Source: Chondrosia reniformis (Eukaryota; Porifera; Demospongiae; Chondrillida; Chondrillidae). From it: a stretch of 64,000 bases of DNA. Within the stretch, counting starts at the first letter, position 1. Each line of letters begins with the position of its first letter. The DNA is taken from contig OX359197.1 of NCBI GenBank assembly GCA_947172415.1, forward strand, positions 3,348,001 through 3,412,000. Reading direction: 5' to 3'. Shown here piece after piece: positions 35,706 to 47,841 of this stretch. The notes beneath the pieces are model-generated. The model did not search any database and had not been told where the DNA came from. It worked only from the letters and a program-made list of their open reading frames with translations. Made by a program: the position numbers and the translations under genes.

Positions 35706-38700
35706 AAATTATTATAGACATATTCACAAATACAGAAAAAAAGCATATTCTCTAACAAATGATGAAGCCACTCCAACTCAGGAAACCACAAAATCAGGTA
35801 CAGAAGACACTCAAACAGAACTTACCTACAAGCAAAAGATACAAAGGTTCAGAGATTTATTTAGGAGCCCCAAATTTGGACTAGACGATTCTATGTTTGC
35901 AGACTATTACTCTCGTAGGTCCACTCCTTTTGACAAGTTACTTGAGAATATTCTAAAAGGTTTAAAAGTGGCTGGAGATCGTCTAAGGCTAGGGAGACTT
36001 ATCTAGAAACTTTCCCCATAGCGATATAGGAGGCTCTAAGTGAATGCAACAAAATAAGACATTCTCTGAGCTACTGTGAGGCTTGCTGCATGGAATACCC
36101 GTCAGTACAAGAGGTTTTCCCACTTAAGCCTGTGTTCAATAGTTGCAAACCAAACACGGAAGACAGAGAGACTTCCATAAATAGTCTTGTAGATGGCATA
36201 ATTAATAATCCTGCTGCTGGTACTAGAAAAGCATTACAGGTGCCTAACACTAGTGTAGCCTCTTCCACAGGAAAGAGCTTCAATACACTGGTTGACCTAC
36301 ACGACAAAAACTAAGTTTAAGGGAATCTGCCAAAGAAAAATTGCAAAATATTATTGAATTGCTAAACAAAATAAGAGATAATGCTATTAGTTTCTATAAA
36401 CAAAATGCAGCCTTGACTATGTTAGCAGAAAATGAATCAAAAAGTTCATACAACAGAAAAAGAAACGCTTTGTACTTTCAGGAAAATGTGTGTGACACAC
36501 CAAAAGGAAAAAATCATATTTAAAGTGACGAGTTGCTGAAACCATCCTCCAAAAACTAACTACAGCTATTGAAGAAGAAAGGACTATTCAATGGAAGTCG
36601 TTTGCTTCAGAATGTGGACTGAACAGTTCAGATTCTGGTGCAAGAGTCAAAATATTTGCCATGGAAAATTGTTTGAATATAACTAAACTAGAAGGGGAAA
36701 CAAAATCCACTGAAACTAAAAGGCATAAGAGAATATTACCAAAGATGCCTGGTAGTCACGGCAGAATTTCATTCCCCTGCCCTCCTAGCTTAGATGGGGT
36801 CAATAGGACATAGTAAAAATGTTAGTAGAAGGTCAGTTGAATGTTGGGCAACCATGTGCACCAATGGCCTTAGAAAGGTACATGCCTGATGGCAATATAC
36901 AAATAGTCCAGGCTCATGGGAATAAAATTCCATTAACAGAGCTACGCCAGAAACTATTGGACAAATATAGTAAATATATGAGATTAACTACTGATGAGGA
37001 AATTACAAAAATGTCTCTTACCTATCTTGGATCAGAAGTTAGCAAATATATTAGTAATTGTGAATCCCTATCTAGACCTGAAATAGAACATACATTCAAA
37101 ACGTTGCAAAGAAAGAGACACCTAATAATGTGGCATGACCATTCTACTTTACTTTCCTATGGTCTCTTACTGATAACAGTTAAAACTGCATATGATCCAG
37201 CAGTATTTTATACAAATTCTGAAGTTCATGATAAAAAAGAAAGCTTTCAATTCAGGAAATAGTTGAAAAACCTGAAATTCACCTTGTTGGTTTTTCAACT
37301 TCTAGTCACAGCTCACAAGCAAATTTTATCTCCGACAGGTTAGATTCCTTATCAGAGATTAGTGAGAAAGTAAGAACGTCTAATGGAATTGAGATCACTG
37401 ATGTATTACAGTTCTTTATTAATGATAAGCCTGCAGTCCAGTTTGAAAGCGGGACCCAACAGGGAGGAAATTATCCTTGTAGCTGTGGTGTACACCTTAG
37501 TAGATTCATAGATCAAGCTGTAACACTAAGACAACCTCCAAGGTCACTGACTGAAATGCAACTCTTAGCAATTGGTGGTAATGCTGGTAAGCAGCCTAAT
37601 TCACTTAAACCTTTTGATAAACTTAAAAAGAAAGAGTTACTAGGAGAGCTTAAAAAAGAGGTTTTATGGACATTTATGACTTGACAAAACCTCAGCTAGA
37701 AAGCAAACGTTTTAATGAATAAAAGGGCGTTCAAAGAGTTCCAGCTTTACTTTTGCCCTCTCCCATGGAGTCTCTAAAAACTGTAAACTTACAAAAATAT
37801 TGTGTATTAGACTGTGAGCCTCTTCATGATTTCAAAGGGTATGCCATGCATCTACTTACTGAGACCTCTAAGAGCCATCACTTGCCTGTTGTTTTAACGG
37901 ATGATGTTAGGGCTTACATTGTTAGGGCTCTTAAGGGTGAACATGTTTCAGGATCTGATATTAGGTTTGCTGTTATACATATTTTTCAAATGTTATCAAA
38001 TGCTAAAGCAAGTTGGAAAATCCAAACACTTTTTTTGACTCTAGTTCAAATAAGCCAATGTCTTTATTCTGAAGATGTTGAGAGGTGCCCTAAACAAATA
38101 TTGAGATTTTACAACTGCTGCTGGCTACATCATGAACTAAGTGTGGATTTATTCCCAGACCCACATGAAACTGCCTTACATGGAGTCTATTTCCATGCCC
38201 TGTTAAGTCATGGCCCTGTTCAGCAAAGAGATTATCAATAATAGGTCTGTCAACACTGAAAGTGAAGAGCAGATCTTCCAAAAGGCAAAAAGGTGTGTAA
38301 GGGATACTATTAATAGAAAATCAGACACTCTGATTCCTAATCTGCTGATAAGATTAGAGGCATAAGAGATATTATATGGCTCAACCTCAGTAACTGTGCA
38401 TGAAAGTGACACTAGAGTCAAACAGGCTGCAAAATTTCTAAAACAATTCAGTGGCACTGAAATACCACTCAAATACATAAGAGAGAGGCCATACAGCTGG
38501 CAAGCACATTTGGAATGAATAGCACCTTTCCTAACACCAGGTAAAGGTCAGTGGTGGGACATTAACCAAAGTGAGTCATCTTTCATGATGGTGACATTCA
38601 TCGTTATTATATTGAGAAGGGACCTAGCCTTTTACATTTTAGGGATTCTACATTACAAGATGTAGTCACACAGGCTAGAGGTGAATGGCTCCAACTGTTA

Positions 38701-39418
38701 AATGGAAATGTTGATATTCCAAGTTTTGGGATAAAAATTTACAATGAACAGGGCCAAGTAACAGAAACAATTCCTGGACATCTACAAAATGTTAGAGGTT
38801 ATTGCAGTCATATGGATGAAATGGACATCTGTATATACTAACGAAGAGCCAGATGATTGTAGTACACCACCTCCGAAATCCAACTTAGAAATAAGCATTG
38901 ATGTACCATTAAGTACAGATAGCTCCAATCAGGGTCCATCTATGTCTACCCCCATTACCCACTATCAACCACAATTGCAAACTAATATTGTAATCAGTCC
39001 TATAACTGAAGAAGATGGTACAAACTGGGAGTCTGAGCCCACAAAAGAAGTACTGACGTATGCCAATGTATGTACAGAAACTACAGGTGAATGCTATACT
39101 TCTAGTTTGGCAAGGGCACTTCACCAAGTACTTGGTCCATCAAATGAATTGCTACAATTGGACAGGTGTAGAAAACAGCTAAAAGTACTTAGGCCAATAC
39201 CCCTAGATATTAGGCAAACCCACAAGTACCGCAAGCGTAAATTGAAAAGCCAACTTTTCAAGCTTAAGGTAGATACCAAAAAAGAATTGGACAGGTTGAT
39301 TCAAGCCAATATAAGTGAAAAAGATCTATCAACAAAGAATCATGACATACAAGGCAGTAGAAAAATATTTAGAAGAACTGTGAAGCTAGTAAGGGAGTTT
39401 AGGCTAGAGCCTGAATAG
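35706..39418 (+). pseudogene. Decayed long gene of unknown function, possibly transposon-encoded
   Basis: Collinear fragments of one protein of perhaps 1,200 residues run through all three frames: 35,706-36,006; 36,007-36,314 (a TAG near 36,025); 36,302-36,523; 36,529-36,813; 36,819-37,262; 37,253-37,684; 37,700-38,241; 38,222-38,510 (two stops); about 38,575-38,840; 38,789-39,418. Distinctive segments are RHLIMWHDHSTLLSYG, DKPAVQFESGTQQGG, CSCGVHLSRFID, VLDCEPLHDFKGYA and CCWLHHELSVDLF. From memory these belong to a multicopy uncharacterised family in invertebrate genomes. The D of NDKPA and the Cys/His cluster could suit a transposase, but I see no defined catalytic triad. Confidence 0.7.
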
Positions 39419-39974
39419 TGCTATAGTGTACTGATGATGGTTCTTGATTTGGAGTGGCAGTGGACAACCAACAAGCAACACATCAAGTGTAAAGTAAATA
39501 ACATCTGCTAAGTACACAAAGTTGCCATACCTTTTTGTAACCCGTGTACACAGGATGGAACATTGGGAGACGTGTTCAACACTACAATATAATACAATAC
39601 ATATTCATTAATATGGCTTCAAACAATACAATAATAATTACAATAATAATTAATTAGTATTTTTGTACCATACTTCATTAGCTTTTCCTTTAGACATACA
39701 TTATAATAAATATTCCATGTGTTAATTACGGCTGTATTCATAGCCAATTAATGCATGCTTAGGTGATGAAACATCATCAGTTTAAGCTAATCTGATTGGT
39801 TCTTTAAGTCACAACTTCATTGGCTAACACAATTTTCATGGTATCCTACCCTAATCATTAATCTGATTGGATAACTTATTTTCCAAGGTATCCTCCTAAC
39901 AAGTATAAATATAGATGAATAAAGACAGAAATCATATTGAATAGAAAACAGCTAAAAAAAGAAGACTCTAAATA
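39419..39974 (+). promoter_or_regulatory. Intergenic region with CCAAT-type and TATA boxes
   Basis: Between the two relic genes there are three ATTGG elements (inverted CCAAT) at 39,795-39,799, 39,819-39,823 and 39,866-39,870. TATAAATA follows at 39,904-39,911, about 64 bases before the ATG of the coiled-coil gene. The spacing is that of a Pol II promoter for the downstream gene. The assignment rests on motif order only. Confidence 0.45.
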
Positions 39975-40428
39975 ATGGAAAAGGGATACTCTCAGTCAAC
40001 ATCAGGGAGATCCCCATCAAGAAGTTACAGAAAGCCCTATAAATGGCACAATCAGCAACAATACTTAAATGGAAAAAATAGAAAAAACCAAAGATTTAAT
40101 GACTGGGGAGTAAATTCTTTGATTACAATGAAGGGGGAAGATGAAGTCAGCAGGAGAATGACAATAGAAAAGCAGAAGGCTGAAGAGGAGAAGAAAAAAA
40201 GAGAAGAAGAGAGGCAAAAAGAAGAAGAAATAAAAAAGGATAGAGGAAGAAGTGCAGAAGAGACTAGTGGAAGAAGCGCGGAAAGAAAAGGAAAAAAAGA
40301 TACGAATGGAGCAGATAGAGGAGGAAGAGAAGGAGAAAAAACAAAAAGAAAAGGAAGAACAGGAGAATCGGGCTCAGCTATTGAAAACACTAATTAAGGA
40401 GGTCCTCAGAGAAATAAATAACAAATAG
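39975..40428 (+). pseudogene. Coiled-coil companion gene with one frameshift
   Basis: From the ATG at 39,975 the frame encodes a short basic, serine-rich lead (SGRSPSRSYRKPYKW). A segment with FNDWGVNSLITMKGED follows, then a highly charged Glu/Lys/Arg helix. Near 40,236 the helical pattern jumps to another frame: there it continues as IEEEVQKRLVEEARKEK and ends in LLKTLIKEVLREINNK with a TAG at 40,426-40,428. The annotated frame loses helical character after that point. A single indel would explain this. The protein would be a coiled-coil oligomer of about 150 residues. Position after the long relic and its own promoter-like region suggest a two-gene unit. Confidence 0.55.
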
Positions 40429-41714
40429 GAACTATACTACTAACTTAATACTTGCATGTCTATTACATACTATATTTTACATTACAACTTTTATTATACA
40501 TCAAGTCCCAGTCAAGTCCATCTTTTGAATGTAATGGCTTTAACCCTTTTCCACGGCTGGAAGAATTTCAAGCCACTATTGTGGCTTGAAATTCTTCCAG
40601 CCGTTACTGCCCGATAAGTTAAATAATGGTACAAGCTCTTCGAAATTTATATGTATTGATAGCGCTTACGTATAAGAATCTTCGTATAAAATATTATAGG
40701 TTTAAACCATAGTATAACTGTATTATAAAAGGAAGAAATTTGTATTATAGATATACAAATTACGCAAGCGGTAACGAAAAAATGCAAAGTTTTAAAATGG
40801 CCGTTCAAAAGGAGGACCTATTTCCTTGGCGCTTTTTGGTTTTACAGTATTTGTTGCTCTTAATAACTTGAGCGAAGGTTAGTTGGAGGATTTTATAATT
40901 ATTAAAGATGAAAATGGACCTTTAAAAGGTTAAACTAGGCAGTTGTTACTCTCGAGCCACAAAAGTGGTCATTGGGCGGTAAGGGGGGTAACGATTATGC
41001 TGTAACGCGGGCAGAAAAGGGTTACAAAAGCCTTTTTAATAAAAATAAAGGCCCTAAGCCTCATAAAAACAACATATATATACCAAGTATAAGTATAGAA
41101 GTATAATAAACAGATAAAATACCAGTGTAGTCCTTTGTCAGTAGTGGCTTTCAAAAAAGCCATTTGATGATATCCAAATAACACATGCTATAAATAACAC
41201 GGAAAGCACTTTTAAACAACAACATAAAAACTGGCCAGAATACCTTTAATAGAATACACACAAACAATATGAAGGAAAAGAATATACATTTCCTAAAGGC
41301 ATTTACTAGAAGAAATATAAACAAACGGGGTGACCTAAAACTATGAAGCCCTTAAAACAACAACGTGTCAAAGTAAGAGTGAATCCACCGATTGAAGGGC
41401 TAAATTCTTCACTAGTTGGTGAGGCTTCTTCTTCTTCTTCGCTGGCGAGGCTTCTTCTTCGCTGGCTGGCGAGTCTTCTTCACTGACTGGCGAGGCTTCG
41501 ATTGGTCACACACCACGTGTTCGAGATTGAATAACTGGTAACGCTTGGTTACGGTTTTGATTTCTTCTGGTGTGTAAACGATAATGCTAGATAATGCATT
41601 CACTCTTAACGATTGAAAACGAAAATTCTTTATTAATTAGTGCTTGGTACGTCTTGATCGCTATAAGGCAGCCTATCCCTAAGGAACAGCCATAAGGTAC
41701 CAGTGTAGCATGGA
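40429..41714. other. Right flank of the gene-relic island
   Basis: Non-satellite DNA with a perfect 24-bp hairpin (annotated separately) and a CTTCTT-rich imperfect repeat at about 41,415-41,500 (units GGCGAGGCTTCTTC and GGCGAGTCTTCTTC). A minus frame at 41,412-41,603 would encode 63 residues with a basic tail, but the tail is just the translated repeat. No supported gene is seen. Confidence 0.5.
40553..40604. repeat. Perfect 24-bp hairpin
   Basis: ACGGCTGGAAGAATTTCAAG and the following CCAC (40,553-40,576) are exactly complementary to 40,581-40,604 across a TATT loop. It lies about 125 bases downstream of the coiled-coil gene's stop. It could be a 3' processing structure, a transposon subterminal hairpin, or a small fold-back insertion. 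Confidence 0.9.
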
Positions 41715-44690
41715 GTACATACAACTAGTACATACAACTAATACGTACAACTTGGACATACAACTATTACACACAACTAGTACATAAAACTAGTACATAT
41801 AACTAGTACACCCAACTAGAAAATACAACTAGTAACTAGTACTTATAACTAGAGCCAACAACTAGTGCAGAAACTAGTGGTTCAACTATTACTTATTACT
41901 AGTACATACAACTAGGACTTACAACTACTAGATACAACTTGTACATACAACTAGAACAAATGACACGAATATACACATACAACAAGTACATACACCTAGT
42001 ACACACAACTTGTACAAACAACTAGTAAATGCAACTAGTACATAGAACTAGAATATACAAGTACTACAAACAACTATTACACACAACTTGTACATACAAC
42101 TAATACATAAAACTAGTACAAACAATTAGTACATATAACTAGTACAAACAGATATTACATGCAACTAATTCAAAAACTTGTTCATACAACTTGTACATAC
42201 GACTTTTATACACAACTAATACATATAACCTGTTTACACATATATAACTGGTACATATAAATAGTACACACAACGAGAACATACAACTAGTTCACACAAA
42301 TAGTATATACAACTAGAAACTAGTACATACAACTAGAAGAAACTACTGGTACATACAACTTGTACATACAATATTTACACGCAACTAGTACACACAACTA
42401 GCACAAAGAACTAGAACATACAGCTAGTGAGTACATCTAGTAACTAGTACATACATCTAGTACATACAACTAGTACATTGAACTAGTGAATACAACTAGT
42501 ACATAGAACTAGTGAATACAACTAGTACATAGAACTATTACATACAATTAGTTTAGAAAAGTAGTACATACAACTAGTACATGCAACAAGTATCTAGTAC
42601 ATATATACAACTAGTAGAAATAACTAGGACGTACAATTAGTTCCTACATCTAGTGAATATAACTAGTACTGGTACGTAAAACTAGTTCATACAACTAGAA
42701 TATATAACTAATGCATACAACTAGTACATGAAACTAGTACATACAACTAAGACATACAACTAGTTCATAAAACTAGTTCATTAAACTAGTACATACAAAT
42801 AGAATCTAGTAAATTCAACTAGTACCTACCTAGTACCTTGTATAACTAGTACTAGAACCTACAGCTAGTACATACAACTATTACATACATCTATTACATA
42901 AAACTACTATACGCAACTACTGCATATAACTAGTACATACACATATAACTAATTCATATAAAAAGTACATACACCTAGTCATACAACGAGTACATACAAC
43001 TAGCATCTGGTAAACACAACTAGGACCGACCTAGTACCTGGTATACCTTATTCTAGAACTTACAACTAGTACACACAACTAGTACATACAACTAGTACAC
43101 AAAACTATTAGGCACAACTTGTATATACAACTAGTACGTGCAACTAGTACATTCAAGTAGTACATATATACAACTAATAACCACAACTAGTACATACAAC
43201 AATTGCATACAAGTAGTACACAAAACCGATATATACAACTAGCACATACAACTAGTAAATACAAGTAGTACATACAACTTCTACACAGAACTAGTACATA
43301 AAACTAATACATATAACTAGTACATACATCTAGTAAATACTTCTAGTAACTAGTAAATACAACTAGTTCACACAACTAGTACATACAACAATTGCATACA
43401 AGTAGTACACAAAACTGGTATATACAACTAGGACATACAACTAGTATATACAACTAGAACATACAACAAGTACATACAAGTAGTACATACAACTTCTACA
43501 CACAAGTAGTACATAACACTAATACATATAACTAGTACATACATCTAGTAAATACTTCTAGTAACTAGTACATACAACTAGTTCACACAACTAGTACATA
43601 CAACTAGTTCACACAACTAGTACATACAACTAGTACATCCAATTGGTTCACACAACTAGTATCTGGTACATACAACTAGTTCCTACAAAGTACCCAGTAT
43701 AACTATTACTAAAACCTACAACTCGCACATACAACTAGTACACACAACTAGAATGCACAAATAGTACTTGCAACTAGTATCCACAACTAGTATATACATA
43801 CAACTTGTACTTATAACTAGAACATAATTCTATTACTTACAACTAGTACATACAACTACTACATACAACTAGCACAAACAAGTAGTACATACGACTGGTA
43901 CTTACAACTGCTACAAACAGCTAGTACATAAAATAATGCATACATCTATTACATGTTACATATTAATACTAAAGCATATACCTAGCACACATAACTGCCC
44001 CATATAATTAGTACAAAACAAATAAAACTAGAACATAAAATGGTATATAAAACTAGTACATACAACTACTACATACAACTAGTACATACGACTAGTACAT
44101 AATCTACTAGAAACAACTAGTACATATAACCAGTACGTACAACTATTCCAAAAAACAAGTACAAACAACTAGTCCTTTCAACTAGTATATACAATTTGTA
44201 TATACACACAACTAGTAAATATGACTAGAACATATACAAAACAAGCACATACACCTAGTGCATGCAATTTTTACATACAACTAGTACATACAACTAGTAC
44301 ATACACATATAGCTAGTACATACAAATAGTACACACAACTATAACATACAAGTAGTACATACAACTAGTACACTCAACTCGTACATACGACTAGGACATG
44401 CAACTAATATCTTCTGCCTACAAGTAAAACCTACCTAGTTCCTTTTATAACTAGTACTAGTACTTACAACTAATACATACAACTAGTACATATAACTTGT
44501 ACATACACACATAACTAGTACATATAAATAGTTTATACACCTAGTACACACAACTAGTACATTCTAGTAGTACACAAAACTGGTACATACAATATTACAT
44601 ACAACATGTACATACACCTAGTAGACAAACTACTACAGATAATTAGTACATACAACTACTACATACAACTAGTACGAACAAGTAGTAAAT
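41715..44690. repeat. 13-bp satellite block 8
   Basis: Satellite units between the gene-relic island and the second Penelope-like element. Two near copies of an approximately 200-bp segment lie around 43,200-43,340 and 43,385-43,570 (CAATTGCATACAAGTAG through ACATCTAGTAAATACTTCTAG). A segment near 43,000-43,130 recurs near 48,660-48,830 on the other side of the Penelope-like element. No gene is seen. Confidence 0.93.
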
Positions 44691-44760
44691 AGCCCCGGCT
44701 ACATGTTATAGGTTTAGTCTTTGTGGACTAGCTTGTCTAGTCCTTGACCCATTTCCAATC

Positions 44761-45728
44761 ATGACAAGTACAAAGTATAGAGATAGGATACTGGCTGGGA
44801 GGTCGCCCGGGTTAACAAGCTCCCCGTCATTAGGTAAAGGTAGGGTGCCTGGTGATGAAAAGTTAGCTAACTCTCCCCCATCTGTAGGTAGAGGGGTGCC
44901 TACTGGTGGGCAAGCTAGCCCCTCACTAGTTAAGAAGTGTAGCAATAAGCGGTGTAAAACATGTCCCTCTTTAGTTACTGGCCTACTTTTAAGAGTTCAG
45001 TTACTGGCAGGACCTATCAAGTCCGTAGCCCTTGTGGTCCCCTAGGATGCCAGAGTAGGAATGTTGTGTATCTTATTACTTGTAAACAATGTGATGTACA
45101 GTATGTAGGAGAAATCTCTCAGATGCTTAGGAGTAGAATGAACAACCATAGGACTAGTACCAAAGGTTGTAAGCCACTGTATCTTTACAATCACTTTAAT
45201 TCTGATAAGCATAGTTTTGATGATGCCTTGATTATGCCCATAGAACAGATACCTGAGACACCTAATTCTACTAGCCTCAGACTACTGAGAGAAGCGTTCT
45301 GGTACAAGGAACTCTGCTCTATTTACCCATATGGACTTAACGATAACATTAAAGGCGTTGGCAATATTTCAAAACTTAAAAAAGAAATCATCGTATGGAA
45401 CCTTTTTAATCGCTTATCTCATAAAAGACGGCATCGGCGCTCCAATCTAAAATCGACAGGCAGTAGTAATAACGCTACCTTCGACCCTGAATGGCTCAAA
45501 GAACGACTACCACTTTACAAGAACGTGGGCTTTCTAGCCAAACTTAAACGCGATACTTTTGCATTACAAGATCGACACCTTCATCATTTGTTAAACTCGG
45601 TACAATGTCTCATCGATACCCCAGAAACACCTTTTCCACTTAGACTTATGCTAATGATTAAAGACGTTAATAAAGCTCGCGCTTCAGCCAGCCTTCCCAA
45701 ACACCCAACGAAAACGACAAGTCCATAA
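44761..45728 (+). pseudogene. GIY-YIG endonuclease part of the Naiad-type element
   Basis: The N-terminal stretch reads in one frame from ATG 44,761 to about 44,985 and includes KKCSNKRCKTCPSL. The endonuclease continues in a second frame from about 44,961 to 45,728, so one indel separates them. In the second frame (255 residues) I see VVYLITCKQC with C41 and C44, YVG at 48-50, R57, H78 and H84 (NHFNSDKH) and E111 in REAFWYKEL. These are the GIY-YIG core and the CCHH zinc residues of Penelope-like endonucleases. The enzyme would nick DNA to prime reverse transcription. Its TAA lies in the same frame as the RT 15 bases later. Confidence 0.85.
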
Positions 45729-45743
45729 GGGTTTCTTAAAATC

Positions 45744-47657
45744 GTGTTTCATAATAAAGGTGTAGAAAAAATAGGCCTCTCAGGTATCTTAAACCAAAAG
45801 TTAGTGTTAGAAACTGTCCCACCCTTTATACAAAACAAAGAGCCCCCATGTGTAGTATATAAGTATACCCAACCAATAGGACCTCAAATCTTTAACTTTT
45901 CACAAGCCTCTAAGTCAGATGTCTTTAGAAAACCAGAACCATGTGAGTGTCACAAGTCCCCCTTCATTTACAAGCCCCTAGGCCATGTTTTAACAGGTGA
46001 TCTACGTATTGTTAGTAACCCAAAACTTAGAACACTTCTTAAGAAAGGACCAAAATTTAGAGAACCTAATAACTTTAATTGGGTAACTGCTTTAAAAATG
46101 TGTAAGGAAGGTCTTAGAAAATATAAGATTACCTGGGCCCGTAGAGAAAATGTATCTATTTCTGTATTTAGTGAGTGGGAAAATGCTGTACTTAAGAAAA
46201 TTAATGATAGGATCTCTAAGCTGTCTAAATCGTATACCAAATCCTCAGTAGCCAAGAAGACCCTTACTTGCCCTAAAATTAAGAAATTCTTAGCAGACCT
46301 ACATGATAAGTATGTTATAGCCCCTGCCAATAAGGCCTCTAATAATATAATATTTATATGTAAGTCCTACTATAGACAAATTAATAATGAAGAACTAGGC
46401 AGTACCTCCACTTATGCTAAATGTACAATAGAACCCCAACAGTTAATTAGGAAACACATAGATTTCTTAAAACTAGAGAACTTAGAACCTAAACCAGACT
46501 GGTGTAACCTTCCCTCTTTTTACTGGATGCCTAAGCTACATAAGAACCCTTACAACTACAGATTTATAGCTGCTTCTCACAAATGTACTACCAAACCCCT
46601 TTCTAGATTTCTAAATTCGGCACTCAGACTAATTCTCAAACATTTTAGAGAATACTGCCTAGGTATATATAGGAATACTGGTGTTAATGCCTTTTGGATA
46701 GTAGAAAACTCACTAGAAGTCTTAGATAGTCTTAGGTCTATACCCGCTAGAAAAACCCAGCTAACTAGTTTAGATTTTTCTACATTATATACAGCCATCC
46801 CCCATAACCTACTTAAAGATAGGATTACTAACCTTATTCATAGTGCCTATACCTGTAGGAAGTCCCAATATATAGAAGTCTGTCAGGATAAAGCCTTTTG
46901 GTCTAACAATGTCTCCAATAAAGCAGTCACAGCTGTTCATTTAGTAGAGCTCTTTAATTACCTTATTGACAACATTTATGTATGTGTAGACGGTTCTGTA
47001 TTTAAGCAATGTGTAGGTATCCCTATGGGTACTGACTGTGCCCCTGTAGTTGCTAATCTTTTTCTGTTTGCCTATGAGTGTGAGTTTATGAAAGGACTAC
47101 TTAAGGATAACATCACCCTAGCTATTAAATTTTCCAATACTTATAGGTATATTGATGACCTTTTATGTATTAACAACAAGGATTTTGAACTGTCAATTAG
47201 TGATATTTACCCCAAAGAACTTATTCTTAAAAAGACAAATACCAGCCCTAAAAAATCCCCCTTTTTAGACTTAGATATAACTATTACTAACAATCAATTT
47301 ATCACTAAAGTATATGATAAGCGAGAGGACTTTAACTTTGATATAGTAAATTTCCCCCATTTAGATAGTAATATTCCTACTACCCCAGCCTATGGTGTCT
47401 TTATTTCACAACTAATTAGGTATTCCAGAATATGTAGTGACTTCTCCAGTTTTCAGGCTAAATGTTTGCAGTTATGCAATAGGCTTATTAAGCAGGGTTA
47501 CAAATACTTTAAGTTAAAATCAACCTTTCTATCCCGGCAGCCTCTAGTTAGAATCAAGTATAAGCAAAAAGTAGCTAGTGTGCTTAAGGATTGTCTTGTG
47601 TCACCCCACTTCCAAAGATATGTTACTACTAGAAGACCTAAGGGTAGACTTACGTAA
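45744..47657 (+). CDS. CxC linker and reverse transcriptase of the Naiad-type element
   Basis: The 637-residue frame is uninterrupted and in phase with the endonuclease, separated by one TAA (45,726-45,728). The first codon listed is GTG, so it was probably the second half of one polyprotein. CxC is C67-E-C69, followed by GHVLTGDLRIV (80-90). RT motifs: VIAPANKASNN (191-201, usual PADK now PANK), FYWMPKLHKNPYNYRFIAA (259-277), motif A LDFSTLYTAIPH with D344, motif B GIPMGTDCAPVVANLF, motif C YIDD (469-472), PFLDLDI (506-512) and AYGVFISQLIRYSRIC (549-564). The catalytic Asp residues are kept. The D-to-N change at 196 and the missing endonuclease join argue it is no longer active. Confidence 0.88.
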   Translation: MFHNKGVEKIGLSGILNQKLVLETVPPFIQNKEPPCVVYKYTQPIGPQIFNFSQASKSDVFRKPEPCECHKSPFIYKPLGHVLTGDLRIVSNPKLRTLLKKGPKFREPNNFNWVTALKMCKEGLRKYKITWARRENVSISVFSEWENAVLKKINDRISKLSKSYTKSSVAKKTLTCPKIKKFLADLHDKYVIAPANKASNNIIFICKSYYRQINNEELGSTSTYAKCTIEPQQLIRKHIDFLKLENLEPKPDWCNLPSFYWMPKLHKNPYNYRFIAASHKCTTKPLSRFLNSALRLILKHFREYCLGIYRNTGVNAFWIVENSLEVLDSLRSIPARKTQLTSLDFSTLYTAIPHNLLKDRITNLIHSAYTCRKSQYIEVCQDKAFWSNNVSNKAVTAVHLVELFNYLIDNIYVCVDGSVFKQCVGIPMGTDCAPVVANLFLFAYECEFMKGLLKDNITLAIKFSNTYRYIDDLLCINNKDFELSISDIYPKELILKKTNTSPKKSPFLDLDITITNNQFITKVYDKREDFNFDIVNFPHLDSNIPTTPAYGVFISQLIRYSRICSDFSSFQAKCLQLCNRLIKQGYKYFKLKSTFLSRQPLVRIKYKQKVASVLKDCLVSPHFQRYVTTRRPKGRLT

Positions 47658-47814
47658 TATGTCCTACTTTTGTCTATAGTTATGCTGACTCTGTTTTACC
47701 TGTACAAGCAAGTTTATTAATAGATTTATAATTAATTCATAAAAGTTAATTGGACCTATATTCCTTTCATAAAATTAAATTTCATCATGTGTCTTAGTTA
47801 ACACCTTATTTAAA

Positions 47815-47841
47815 TTTTGGCGCCAAAATAGTGTATATAAA
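47815..47841 (+). promoter_or_regulatory. GGCGCC palindrome and TATA box in the element's 3' region (copy 2)
   Basis: TTTTGGCGCCAAAA (47,815-47,828) and TATATAAA (47,834-47,841) repeat the arrangement of copy 1 exactly, about 160 bases after the RT stop. Conservation while neighbouring bases differ (TTTAAATTTT here, TTTAACTTTT in copy 1) supports a function for the element, most likely as pseudo-LTR promoter. Confidence 0.55.

Noticed and set aside
40052-40390. Minus-strand frame rich in Ser/Phe/Leu
   Set aside because: It is the antisense shadow of the charged coiled-coil gene on plus.
41412-41603. 63-residue protein with arginine-rich tail on minus
   Set aside because: The basic tail is a translated CTTCTT repeat and no homologous feature or start context supports a gene.
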